DNA from: Chloroflexota bacterium
Lineage (GTDB): Bacteria > Chloroflexota > Limnocylindria > Limnocylindrales > CSP1-4
DNA length: 56,112 bases
Assembly (NCBI GenBank): GCA_003141455.1
Contig: PLMA01000035.1
Location: 15,821-71,932 of the forward strand
Direction of reading: 5' to 3'
Of this stretch, positions 1-10,292 are shown piece after piece (the first letter of the stretch is position 1; each line of letters begins with the position of its first letter). Position numbers and translations under genes: made by a program. The notes beneath the pieces are model-generated. The model saw only the letters and a list, made by a program, of their open reading frames with translations. It did no database searches and was not told the origin of the DNA.

Positions 1-1047
1 GTCGCCATCGGCGAGGCCTTCGGCTTCCCGATCGGCACCAACCTGACCGGCAAGACGTACGCCGCCCTTCGACGGATGGGCTTCGATGCGGTCTTCGACA
101 CGAACTTCGGCGCCGACCTGACGATCATGGAAGAGGCTCACGAGTTCGTGGAGCGGTTCACGAACGCCAAGTCCGTGCTGCCGCTGATCACGACGTGCTG
201 CCCGTCGTGGGTGGACTTCATGGAGAAGTTCCACGACGACATGATCCCCCACTTCTCGTCCTGCAAGTCGCCCCAGGCGATGGTCGGGGCCCTGGCCAAG
301 ACCTACTACGCCGAGAAGATGGGCCTCGATCCGGCCAAGGTCTTCGTCGTCTCGGTCATGCCCTGCACGGCCAAGAAGTTCGAGATCATCCGCAGCAAGT
401 CGATGCACTCGTCCGGCTTCCAGGACGTGGACGTCTCGCTCACCACCCGAGAGCTGGCGCGCATGATCAAGCAGTCGGGCATCAACTTCCCGGCCGTGAA
501 GGAAGAGCAGCCCGATCACCTCCTCGGCGCGTATACCGGCGCGGGCACGATCTTCGGCACGACCGGCGGCGTGATGGAGGCCGCGCTGCGGACCGCCCAC
601 TTCCTCATGACCGGAGCCAATCCGCCCCGCATCGACTTCCAGGCGACGCGCGGGCTGGAAGGCGTCAAGGAAGGCAGCACCGTCATCGACGGCCACGAGG
701 TCCGTTTCGCGGTGGCGCACGGCCTGGGCAACGTCGAGACGGTCTTGAACCGGGTTCGAGCCGCGCGTGACGCCGGCGAGCCACCGGCGTATCACTTCAT
801 CGAGGTCATGGCTTGCCCCGGCGGCTGCGTAGGCGGCGGCGGCCAGCCGTACGGCGTCACGGACGGGCTGCGGGCCAAGCGCGCCGCCGGCCTGTATCAG
901 GACGACCAGGCCGGCCTGTGGCGATGCGCCCACGAGAACCCATACGTGCAGAAGCTGTACGACGACTTCCTGGGCGAGCCGCTGGGCGAGAAGTCCGAAC
1001 AGCTGTTGCACACGAGCTACCGCTCTCGGCCGACTTACCGGCGCTAG
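1..1047 (+). CDS. [FeFe]-hydrogenase catalytic subunit, C-terminal part (5' end outside window)
   Basis: This is the H-cluster domain of an iron-only hydrogenase, which interconverts protons and H2. The frame is open from base 1, so the N-terminus with any ferredoxin-type FeS domains lies upstream. All three H-cluster signatures are visible among the 348 residues: L1 TTCCPSW (about bases 190-212), L2 MPCTAKKFE (358-384) and L3 EVMACPGGCVGGGGQP (about 805-850). The small-subunit-like tail after L3 (YQDDQ...ENPYVQKLYDDFLGEPLGEKSE) is also typical. Every cysteine expected to bind the cluster is present, so nothing suggests inactivation. The closest families by sequence feel are HndD/HydA-type NAD(P)-linked or bifurcating enzymes, but the partner subunits would be upstream and cannot be seen. 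It ends one base before the stop codon of the convergent exporter gene. Confidence 0.93.
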   Translation, partial: VAIGEAFGFPIGTNLTGKTYAALRRMGFDAVFDTNFGADLTIMEEAHEFVERFTNAKSVLPLITTCCPSWVDFMEKFHDDMIPHFSSCKSPQAMVGALAKTYYAEKMGLDPAKVFVVSVMPCTAKKFEIIRSKSMHSSGFQDVDVSLTTRELARMIKQSGINFPAVKEEQPDHLLGAYTGAGTIFGTTGGVMEAALRTAHFLMTGANPPRIDFQATRGLEGVKEGSTVIDGHEVRFAVAHGLGNVETVLNRVRAARDAGEPPAYHFIEVMACPGGCVGGGGQPYGVTDGLRAKRAAGLYQDDQAGLWRCAHENPYVQKLYDDFLGEPLGEKSEQLLHTSYRSRPTYRR

Positions 1048-1048
1048 C

Positions 1049-1978
1049 TCACTCGGACTCGAGCTCCCCGACGGCCACCGGCAATCGCCGCGCCGTCAGG
1101 CTGGCGCCCGCGCTCGCCAGGGCGACGCAGCCGATCGCCACGAGATCGGTGACGTGGAGCAGCTGCCCCAGAATCACGAAACCTACCAGCGCCGCGATCG
1201 CCGGCTCGAGGCTCATCAACACCCCGAACGTGGCCGCCGGCAGGCGTCGCAACGCGGCGATCTCCATCGTGTACGGGATTGCGCTGCTGAAGAGGGCGAC
1301 GACGACGCCCCCTGCCAGGGCGAGCGGTGCGACCAGCAGGGGCCGCACGTCGGAGAGCGTGAGAGTCACAGGCAAGACGAGCAGCCCGGCCACGACCATC
1401 GCCAGGGTGAGGCCGCGCCCGTCCGGCCAGTAGCCCGCGACCCTCCTGCCGACCACGATGTAGAGCGCCCAGCACAACCCCGCAATGAAGACCGCCACCA
1501 CACCGATCGCATCGTCCGCATTCAGGCGGCCGCCGGCCAGGGTGTAGATGCCCGCGGCTGCCAGGACGACCCAGACCAGATCGAGCCAGCGGCGAGAGCC
1601 CAGAACGGCCACCGTGAGTGGGCCCCAGAACTCGATCGTGACGGCCACGCCGAGTGGAATGCGCGACAGGGCCACGTAGAAGACCGAGTTCATGATCGCC
1701 AGGATCACGCCCAGGGCGACGCAGCTCAGCAGTGCGATGCGCGTCGCGCCGCGCAGCCTGATCGGTTGAAAGGCGAGCAGCAGCAACGCCCCAAAGACGA
1801 TCCGCATCGTGACGACGGGGAGCGGCCCAAATTCCCGCAGCAACGAGGTCGCGAGGCCGGCGCCGCACTGCACGGACAGGGCCGCCGTCAGGATCAGAAC
1901 CTCGGGCGGCAGCGCGTCCAGGCGACCCTTCGCCCCGGCCTCGGAATCGGCGGTCCGATCGCCCGGTTTGGTCATCGG
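1049..1978 (-). CDS. EamA/DMT-family exporter, RhtA-like
   Basis: A 309-residue integral membrane protein with about ten hydrophobic segments arranged as two EamA repeats. The first repeat begins VLILTAALSVQCGAGLATSLL and the second begins around DDAIGVVAVFIAGLCWALYIV. Characteristic residues include IEFWGPL near the end of repeat one and SLEPAIAALVGFVILGQ near the end of repeat two, as in RhtA-type threonine/homoserine exporters. The substrate cannot be read from sequence. I chose the ATG at 1978 (MTKPGDRT). An in-frame GTG at 2038 would add a low-complexity arginine-rich stretch and overlap the transaldolase gene by 20 bases. It follows the transaldolase on the same strand and may be co-transcribed with it. 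Confidence 0.85.
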   Translation of the reverse strand, partial: PMTKPGDRTADSEAGAKGRLDALPPEVLILTAALSVQCGAGLATSLLREFGPLPVVTMRIVFGALLLLAFQPIRLRGATRIALLSCVALGVILAIMNSVFYVALSRIPLGVAVTIEFWGPLTVAVLGSRRWLDLVWVVLAAAGIYTLAGGRLNADDAIGVVAVFIAGLCWALYIVVGRRVAGYWPDGRGLTLAMVVAGLLVLPVTLTLSDVRPLLVAPLALAGGVVVALFSSAIPYTMEIAALRRLPAATFGVLMSLEPAIAALVGFVILGQLLHVTDLVAIGCVALASAGASLTARRLPVAVGELESE

Positions 1979-2018
1979 AAGCGTGCCATCGCGACGCCGG
2001 CTGGTGACCGGCGGGCGG

Positions 2019-2684
2019 CTAGGCGCCCTTCCCGGCACCGCTCTTGCGCGCCGCTTCCCAGTCCTTCTTGAACTGGACGATTCCCTTGTCCGTCAGCGGG
2101 TGATGGACCATCTGCTGCAGGATCTTGAACGGCAGAGTGGCGATGTGGGCACCGGCCAGGGCCGCCTGGGTCACGTGCAACGGGTTGCGGATCGAAGCCG
2201 CGAGGACCTCGGTCTCGATGTCGTACAGCGCGAAGATCTCGGCCAGCTCGCGAACGACCGTCATGCCGTCCTGGTTGATGTCGTCGAGACGGCCCACGAA
2301 AGGCGAGACCAGACTTGCCCCCGCCTTGGCGGCGAGAAGTCCCTGGTTCGTGCTGAAGACGAGCGTGCAGTTGGTCTTGATCCCCTCGTCGGCAAAGCGC
2401 GCGATGGCCTCCAGGCCGTTCTCGCTCATGGCCACCTTGACGACGATGTTCGGAGCGAGCTTGGCGAAATGGCGGCCCTCTTCGAGCATCCCTTCAACAT
2501 CGTCGGCGATCACTTCCGCCGACACGGGACCGGAGGTGAGCTTGCAGATCTCCACAAGAACAGAGTCGTAGGAGCCGCCGACTTTCGCGTAGAGACTCGG
2601 GTTGGTCGTGACGCCGTCGAGGATGCCCCATCGGGCGGCGGTACGGATCTCTTCGATCTCGGCGGTGTCGAGGAATATCTTCAT
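2019..2684 (-). CDS. tal: Transaldolase, short TalC/Fsa-like class
   Basis: A 221-residue enzyme of the short transaldolase/fructose-6-phosphate aldolase family. It moves a dihydroxyacetone unit between sugar phosphates through a Schiff-base lysine. The start MKIFLDTAEIEEIR and the motif DGVTTNPSL are family hallmarks. The Schiff-base lysine is expected in NIVVKVAMSENGLEAI, and NCTLVFSTNQGLLAAKAGA followed by SPFVGRLDDINQDG is the conserved barrel core. The ATG at 2684 has an AGGAG box eight bases upstream. It would complete the non-oxidative pentose-phosphate branch together with transketolase and RpiB encoded at 28-30.5 kb. Transaldolase and fructose-6-phosphate aldolase activity cannot be separated with certainty by eye. 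The length matches the 210-220 residue subfamily. Confidence 0.92.
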   Translation of the reverse strand: MKIFLDTAEIEEIRTAARWGILDGVTTNPSLYAKVGGSYDSVLVEICKLTSGPVSAEVIADDVEGMLEEGRHFAKLAPNIVVKVAMSENGLEAIARFADEGIKTNCTLVFSTNQGLLAAKAGASLVSPFVGRLDDINQDGMTVVRELAEIFALYDIETEVLAASIRNPLHVTQAALAGAHIATLPFKILQQMVHHPLTDKGIVQFKKDWEAARKSGAGKGA

Positions 2685-3070
2685 CTAGCAGCTCCTGTTG
2701 TCGCGGGGACGGGCTCACGCCACCGGATCGAGCCGCGCTCCCGGTCCGCGGCTGGATCGTACCATTGGGACCGATCTAACCCCCACAGGGCCGTGCGGTC
2801 GCTTGGCCCTAGCTCCCCGATCGATGTGGTGAGGTCGCCGCCTCAACCGGCGCGTTGCCCCCGCGCCGATCGACCTCACCCACGTCGTCTTGCCTGCGTT
2901 CGTCTTCTACCAGACAAGACGTACAGGGGTGGCAGATGGTTCGCCAAAGGCGGGGATTCCGGAGACACGCCCCGAACGAGATCCGGACCCTCGGCCGGGC
3001 ACCGTCCCCACTGTCGCCTGGACGCCCTGCGATCGTCGGCCCGCCGCCAACTATCCCGCGCGGCCCCGAG
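2685..3070. other. 386-bp gap between pyrG and tal with two stem-loops
   Basis: I see no coding potential here. Two inverted repeats stand out. AGCCGCG at 2731-2737 pairs with CGCGGCT at 2747-2753 across a 9-nt loop. A nested structure has an outer 10-bp stem, GGTGAGGTCG at 2828-2837 with CGACCTCACC at 2871-2880, and an inner 7-bp stem, CGGCGCG at 2848-2854 with CGCGCCG at 2862-2868, around a 7-nt loop. No clear U-tract follows either one. They may terminate pyrG, structure the tal leader, or mark a small RNA. Confidence 0.5.
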
Positions 3071-4927
<1,857 letters not shown>

Positions 4928-5036
4928 TCAAATCGTGCATTCCGGTGCGTCATGCATGGCCAGCAATGGTTATGCTGCATTCGATTGCAGGCATCTGGGC
5001 GCGACGCCCGGGCGGCGTGCGCGAGTAGGAGGCTGC

Positions 5037-6560
5037 ATGATCGAGGCCTCAGTACAGATCGGTGCCGATCCCATCGGGCGCATCTCGCCGCGTCTCTACG
5101 GGACTCTCGCCGAACACCTCGGGCGTTGCTGCTACGACGGGCTGTGGGTCGGACCTTCGTCGCAGATCCCCAACGTAGAGGGGTTCCGCACGGACGTGGT
5201 GGAAGCCCTCCGCGATCTGCCGATGCCGCTGGTCAGGTGGCCCGGAGGCTGCTATGCCGACCACTATCACTGGCGAAACGGGATCGGCAGTCCGGCAGAA
5301 CGACCCCTGACTCTCGGCACGTCCTGCGGACTCTCCGTGCCCGATAGCAACGCCCTCGGAACTCACGAGTTCCTGCGTTTCTGCGAGCTCACGGGCGCCG
5401 AGCCGTACTTCTGCGGGAACGTTGGCAGCGGGTCTGTCCAGGAGCTGTGCGACTGGGTCGAGTACGTCAACTCCGACGTCGACACGTCTCTGGCCCGAGA
5501 GCGTGCCGCCAACGGCCGCCCGGAGCCAGGCCACGTTCGTGTGTGGGGTGTGGGCAACGAGAGCTGGGGCTGCGGGGGAAGCTTCGATGCGTCCGTCTAC
5601 GCCCAGGAGTTCCGCCGCTACGCGACCATGCTCCGGCACATCGACCCGAAGGTCGAGCTCGTGGCCGTAGGCCTCGAGGACGACCCGCTCCCCGAGAGTG
5701 GCCTCGATCCAGACTGGAACGTGAGGTTCCTCGCGGCACTCGGGCCAAACGTCGGCCTCGTCGACCATCTGTCCGTTCACCGGTACTGGATCCGCGGAGG
5801 CCCCGAGACCGATTTCGATGAGGCCGACTACTACCGGCTCCTGGCCGAGGCGGACGCCACGGAGGCCCTGATCGAGCGCACCGCCCGGACGATCGGGGCA
5901 ATGGCGCCGACATCTCATCGCATCGGCATCGCGCTCGATGAGTGGGGCGTATGGCATCCCGAGGCCCGAGACTGGGGACCTGGCGACGTGCCTCGCCGTA
6001 CCCCGGCGACCTTCGAGCAGGCAGGCACGCTCAGGGACGCACTGGCGGCCGCCGCGGCGCTGGAGGTCTTCCACCGGCAGTGCTCCGTGCTCTCGATGGC
6101 GAACCTGGCCCAGACCGTCAATGTCCTCCATGCCCTCCTGGTCACCGACGGGGCCGCGTGCGTGAAGACGCCTACGTACCATGCCTTCTCCCTGCACAGC
6201 CCGCACATCGGAGCTCAGGCTCATGGCACGCAGGTAACGACCGACGTCACGCTGCCAAGCGGCCGGAGCGCGGTGAGTGCCACCGCCTCGACGTCCGACC
6301 GTGGAGCGGCGGTGACTCTCATCAACCGCCACTTCGACCGGGCGATAGCGACAGGCGTGCGCGTCGCCGGCATGGCGGTGGAGCGGGCTCGCGTCCTGGC
6401 CGCGGATGCCGCCAACGCCGTGAACAGCCTACAGATGCCGGACCACGTAGCTCCTCGACCCCTCGAGGTAGCTGGAACGTCGGAGGGCGAATTCACGTTC
6501 ACCCTCCCGGCCCACTCGATGGCGACGATAGAGTTCCGCGCAGCCCGAGGCGAGCCATGA
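5037..6560 (+). CDS. GH51 alpha-L-arabinofuranosidase
   Basis: A 507-residue retaining glycosidase that should release arabinose from arabinoxylan or arabinan side chains. The N-terminal barrel begins IGRISPRLYGTLAEHLGRC and contains PLVRWPGGCYADHYHWRNGIG, a GH51 signature. The acid/base is the Glu of VGNESWG (Glu175) and the nucleophile the Glu of ALDEWG (Glu302). A C-terminal beta domain follows. There is no signal peptide, so it is probably intracellular and acts on imported oligosaccharides. The ATG at 5037 is preceded by AGGAGG with a four-base spacer. The next gene on the same strand is a LacI-type regulator 84 bases downstream, suggesting a shared transcript and sugar-responsive control. 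An AGCA-N7-TGCT dyad at 4962-4976 could be a weak operator. Confidence 0.93.
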   Translation: MIEASVQIGADPIGRISPRLYGTLAEHLGRCCYDGLWVGPSSQIPNVEGFRTDVVEALRDLPMPLVRWPGGCYADHYHWRNGIGSPAERPLTLGTSCGLSVPDSNALGTHEFLRFCELTGAEPYFCGNVGSGSVQELCDWVEYVNSDVDTSLARERAANGRPEPGHVRVWGVGNESWGCGGSFDASVYAQEFRRYATMLRHIDPKVELVAVGLEDDPLPESGLDPDWNVRFLAALGPNVGLVDHLSVHRYWIRGGPETDFDEADYYRLLAEADATEALIERTARTIGAMAPTSHRIGIALDEWGVWHPEARDWGPGDVPRRTPATFEQAGTLRDALAAAAALEVFHRQCSVLSMANLAQTVNVLHALLVTDGAACVKTPTYHAFSLHSPHIGAQAHGTQVTTDVTLPSGRSAVSATASTSDRGAAVTLINRHFDRAIATGVRVAGMAVERARVLAADAANAVNSLQMPDHVAPRPLEVAGTSEGEFTFTLPAHSMATIEFRAARGEP

Positions 6561-6644
6561 CGCGGACGGATGCGAACGGAGGCGACCTGGACCGCCGTCA
6601 AGACCAGGTTCTCGCGGGTAGACGTATGAGATCCGGGGTGGAAT

Positions 6645-7898
6645 ATGCGGGGCGATGAAGTAGAACCCGGCACCGGGGCAACGGACAAAACTCCTCCGGT
6701 GCGGCGCAAGCACGCCCCGCGCACGGCGGCCGATGGGGCCGGCAAGGGGCCCAAGGCTCGAGGCGCTGAGAGCGGAAGCCGGGTCGGACGACCGGTCCGG
6801 CTGGCACGGCCGGCTACGATGCAGGACATCGCCGATGCCGTCGGGGTCTCCCAGAGCACAGTGTCCAGAGTCCTGGCCGGCGCAGCGATGCCAGTGCCGA
6901 TCAGTCCGGCCACGCGCCAGCAGGTGCTGGACATGGCCCGCCAGATGCACTACCGGCCGAATCCACTGGCTCGCGGCCTGCGAGGTGCCGGGACGATGCT
7001 CCTGGGAGTCATCGTCCGCGAGATCACGGACCCGTTCTTCGCCGGAGCCATCGACGCCATCTCGGTGGAAGCGAGCAGGCACGGCTACAACGTCGTCCTG
7101 GGCCATGCCCACGGCCGGACGGACGAAGCCATCGCTCTCCGAGCCGTGTTGGAAACCCGGCATTGCGACGCGATCCTTCTCGTCGGAGACACCAGCGATC
7201 AACCGCGGCTGCTTGAGGATCTGCACGAGGCCAATGTCACGGTCGTGGGCATGTGGCAGGGATCTGCCGCACTACCCGGCATCTCGACCGTCAACGTCGA
7301 CAACCGGCTGGGAATCCGGAGGCTGATCGATCACCTCGTCGGACTCGGGCATAGATCGTTCGGTTTCGTCGGTGGCTCCTTCTCCTTCGCCGGAGGGCGC
7401 CCGCTCGGGGACATCCGGGAACGCAAGCTCGCCTTCCTGGAAAGCCTGACCGAGCACGGCATCGAGGTCCCGCCCGAGTACTGCCGGGACGCCAATAACA
7501 ACTTCGCGGGCGGAGCGAGGGAATTCGAGGCCCTCATGGCCCTGCCAAACCCACCCACCGCCGTCCTGGCGTCCACGGACGTCCTGGCCATCGGAGCGTT
7601 GCGAGCCGCTCACCGGCTCGGGTTAAGCGTGCCCGGCGACGTTTCCGTGGTGGGCTTCGACGATCTACCGGTGGCCGAGCACACCACGCCGTCGCTGACG
7701 ACGGTTCGGCATCCTATCTCCGAGATGGCCGCGGTCGCGGTCCGAGCGGCAATCACAGACGTATCGGGCGAGTCCTCCCCGATCGTCGAGTGCCTCGAGC
7801 CGACACTGATCGTCCGGGAGTCGTCAGGACCGGCGCCGTCCCCTCGCCGGGGGCCGCCGATTGCGACCCCCGCGGCCGGCGAGGTCGTGCCGGCCTAG
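6645..7898 (+). CDS. LacI-family transcriptional regulator
   Basis: A 417-residue repressor. The helix-turn-helix lies at about residues 57-80 (ATMQDIADAVGVSQSTVSRVL), followed by the hinge helix PNPLARGLRG. The periplasmic-binding-like sugar domain includes LGVIVREITDPFFAGAI and, late, SVVGFDDLPVAEHTTPSLTTV. The roughly 55-residue N-terminal extension is basic and low in complexity, which is unusual. No better downstream start exists because Met59 lies inside the DNA-binding helix. The ribosome site before the ATG at 6645 is weak. By position it is the best candidate to read the shared operators at 13781-13806 and 20633-20658, whose core AGCATACGCATGCT has the central CG typical of LacI-family sites. 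The effector is probably a pentose or xylo-oligosaccharide, by context only. Confidence 0.92.
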   Translation: MRGDEVEPGTGATDKTPPVRRKHAPRTAADGAGKGPKARGAESGSRVGRPVRLARPATMQDIADAVGVSQSTVSRVLAGAAMPVPISPATRQQVLDMARQMHYRPNPLARGLRGAGTMLLGVIVREITDPFFAGAIDAISVEASRHGYNVVLGHAHGRTDEAIALRAVLETRHCDAILLVGDTSDQPRLLEDLHEANVTVVGMWQGSAALPGISTVNVDNRLGIRRLIDHLVGLGHRSFGFVGGSFSFAGGRPLGDIRERKLAFLESLTEHGIEVPPEYCRDANNNFAGGAREFEALMALPNPPTAVLASTDVLAIGALRAAHRLGLSVPGDVSVVGFDDLPVAEHTTPSLTTVRHPISEMAAVAVRAAITDVSGESSPIVECLEPTLIVRESSGPAPSPRRGPPIATPAAGEVVPA

Positions 7899-7947
7899 CT
7901 GGCCTGGTCTGGAGGCTTCTTCCCTGGGCCCGGGATGGAGCGCGCGT

Positions 7948-10287
7948 CTACTCCACGACCACCGTCGTAAAGTAGCGACTGCGCCGGACGTTGGATACGG
8001 CTTCGCCCGTGATCTCGATCTGCGCCTTGCAGGGCAGGTCGTCCGACGAAGTGCCGGCCATCAGCGTAACCAGCCCCGGTTCGATGACCAGACGGCCGTC
8101 CACGCCGGTGAAGGCCAGCTGCTCGACCGCCAGCCCAAAGCGGACTCTCTTGACCTCGCCGGCGGCCAGGTGGACCCGCTTGAACCCCCGCAGCTCCTTG
8201 ACGGGTCGGGTGACGCTGGCCTCCTCGTCCCGAACGTACAGCTGCACGACCTCGTCGCCGGCCCTGTCGCCCAGATTGGCGACCTCGACGCTCGCCTCGA
8301 AGTCACCCTGCACATCCACAGTCCGGCGGTCCAACCGCAGATCGCGGACCTCGAAATGGGTGTAGGACAGCCCGAAGCCGAAGGGCCAGAGAGGCTCGTT
8401 GGATCCGTCGACGTAGGGCCCCTTCCAGGTCGAGTGGCCTCCCGATGGCTTGTGACCGTAGTAGATGGGGATCTGACCGACATAGCGCGGAACCGTAATG
8501 GGGAGCTTGCCGCCGGGGTTCGTGACACCGAAGAGCACGTCGGCCAGCGCCTCGGGACCTTCTTCTCCGGGAACCCAGGCGTGGATGACGGCGGCCACGG
8601 ACGCAGCCTCCGATTCGATCGCCAGCGGTCGTCCCGCGACGAGGACCAGGACAACAGGCGTCCCGGTCGCGACGACGGCCGCCACGAGCTCTCCCTGGCG
8701 GCCGGGAAGGCCGATGTCCATGCGATCGCGACCCTCGCCGCAGGTGCAGTCCTCGGTCAAGCCCGATTTCTCGCCGACCACCACGATCGCTACGTCGGCA
8801 CCCGAGGCCGCGTCGACCGCAGCCCTGATGCCTTCGTCATCCCCATCCTTGATCCCGCAGCCCGGGGCGAACCGGACCTCTGTCGAGTCGCCCAGCCGGT
8901 GGCGGATGGCGTCCAGGATCGTCGCCGAACCCGCAAGCTCGTCCTCGACGTTGAACCCCTCCGGTAGCTTCGAGCCGAATCCGCCCATCTCAATGAGCGC
9001 CTCGATATGAACTGCGTGCGCGTAGTCACCGATCAGATTCCGGGCGCTATCGGCACTGGGCCCGATGACGGCTATGGAGCGCAGACCCGGGCGCAGCGGA
9101 AGGATCCCGCTGTTGGAGAGCAAGACCATGGATTGGCGGGCCATCTCTCGGGCGAGGGCACGGTCGTCGACGGACGGCAGGCCGGCCGCTTCCGGATCGA
9201 CATAGGGGTTCTCGAAGAGCCCCAGCTCGAACTTGGCTCGGAGAACGCGCGCCACAGCCGCATCGACAGTCTTCTCCGACACGCGACCGGATGAGACGGC
9301 CTCGGCCAGAGGGCCGGAGAAGAAGCGGAGGGTTGGCAGTTCCACGTCAAGGCCCGCCTCGAGCGCCAGCGCGGCGGCGGTTGGGCGGTCATTCGTCATC
9401 CCATGGGAATTGATGATCTCGTCGACACCCATGTAGTCCGAAACGACGGTCCCGTCGAAGCCCCAGCGATCACGCAGCACCTCCGTGAAGAGGAACCGAG
9501 AGGCCACGCAGGGCATCCCGTCGACGTCGTCATAGGCATGCATCACCGAACTCATGCCGGCGTCGCGGACGGCCGCCTCGAACGGAAAGAGGAATGAATC
9601 CGCCAGCTCGCGGGGGCCGATGTGCACCGGAGCGTGGTTCAGGCCGCCTTCGGGCAGGCCGTGGCCGACCATGTGCTTGCCGGTGGCAATGACTCCCCGG
9701 TTGGTGCCGCCGGGCTCCTGCAGACCGCGAACGTACGCGGCGCCGAGCTCCGCGACGAGATACGTATCTTCGCCGAACGTCTCCTCGACACGACCCCAGC
9801 GCGGATCGCGCGTGATGTCGAGGATCGGCGCGAGAGCCTGGTGCGCGCCGGCCGCGCGGAGCTCACGGCCAAGCCGTTCGGCCATCGCCCGGACCAGATC
9901 CGGATCCCAGGTCGCCGCCTGGCCGATGGACTGCGGAAAGCAGACCGACTCACGGGCCAGGAGTCCGTGCAGGCATTCCTCGTGGACGATGGCCGGGATC
10001 CCCAACCTGGTCCGCTCGACGAGGAATCGTTGAATCTCGTTGGCGAGCTCCGCCACACTTCGCTGGCGAAGGTTGGTCACTCCGGCCACCCGGCTGATGT
10101 GACCGATGCCGAGGCCGAGGCGTTCGCCGGCCTTTGTCTCGTCGAACGCCTCGCGACTCAGGATTTCGTAGCCCCAGTACGAGCCAAGCTGAGCGAGCCT
10201 CTCCTCGAGCGTCATTCGCCCGAGGAGATCGGCTACTCGCTCATCTATGTTCGCTTTAGCGTCCCTGTAGGGGGCGTCTGCGGCCAA
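7948..10287 (-). CDS. GH3 beta-glycosidase (beta-glucosidase or beta-xylosidase)
   Basis: A 779-residue retaining glycoside hydrolase of family 3. Domains run in order: an N-terminal TIM barrel (to about residue 340), an alpha/beta sandwich (about 390-600) and a fibronectin III-like C-terminal domain. The nucleophile is Asp284 in TVVSDYMGVDE, and DPRWGRVEETFGED and KHMVGHG are typical barrel motifs. The acid/base probably lies in the EKSGLTEDCTCGEGRDR loop of the second domain. There is no signal peptide, so the substrate is likely an imported oligosaccharide. It is the last gene of the oligosaccharide ABC operon. Its TTG start at 10287 lies five bases after the stop codon of the upstream permease. 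Context favours beta-xylosidase activity; sequence alone does not settle it. Confidence 0.92.
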   Translation of the reverse strand: MAADAPYRDAKANIDERVADLLGRMTLEERLAQLGSYWGYEILSREAFDETKAGERLGLGIGHISRVAGVTNLRQRSVAELANEIQRFLVERTRLGIPAIVHEECLHGLLARESVCFPQSIGQAATWDPDLVRAMAERLGRELRAAGAHQALAPILDITRDPRWGRVEETFGEDTYLVAELGAAYVRGLQEPGGTNRGVIATGKHMVGHGLPEGGLNHAPVHIGPRELADSFLFPFEAAVRDAGMSSVMHAYDDVDGMPCVASRFLFTEVLRDRWGFDGTVVSDYMGVDEIINSHGMTNDRPTAAALALEAGLDVELPTLRFFSGPLAEAVSSGRVSEKTVDAAVARVLRAKFELGLFENPYVDPEAAGLPSVDDRALAREMARQSMVLLSNSGILPLRPGLRSIAVIGPSADSARNLIGDYAHAVHIEALIEMGGFGSKLPEGFNVEDELAGSATILDAIRHRLGDSTEVRFAPGCGIKDGDDEGIRAAVDAASGADVAIVVVGEKSGLTEDCTCGEGRDRMDIGLPGRQGELVAAVVATGTPVVLVLVAGRPLAIESEAASVAAVIHAWVPGEEGPEALADVLFGVTNPGGKLPITVPRYVGQIPIYYGHKPSGGHSTWKGPYVDGSNEPLWPFGFGLSYTHFEVRDLRLDRRTVDVQGDFEASVEVANLGDRAGDEVVQLYVRDEEASVTRPVKELRGFKRVHLAAGEVKRVRFGLAVEQLAFTGVDGRLVIEPGLVTLMAGTSSDDLPCKAQIEITGEAVSNVRRSRYFTTVVVE

Positions 10288-10292
10288 CTACG

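Noticed and set aside
5049-6332. 427-codon minus-strand frame opposite the GH51 gene
   Set aside because: The GH51 frame carries catalytic motifs; the antisense frame has none.
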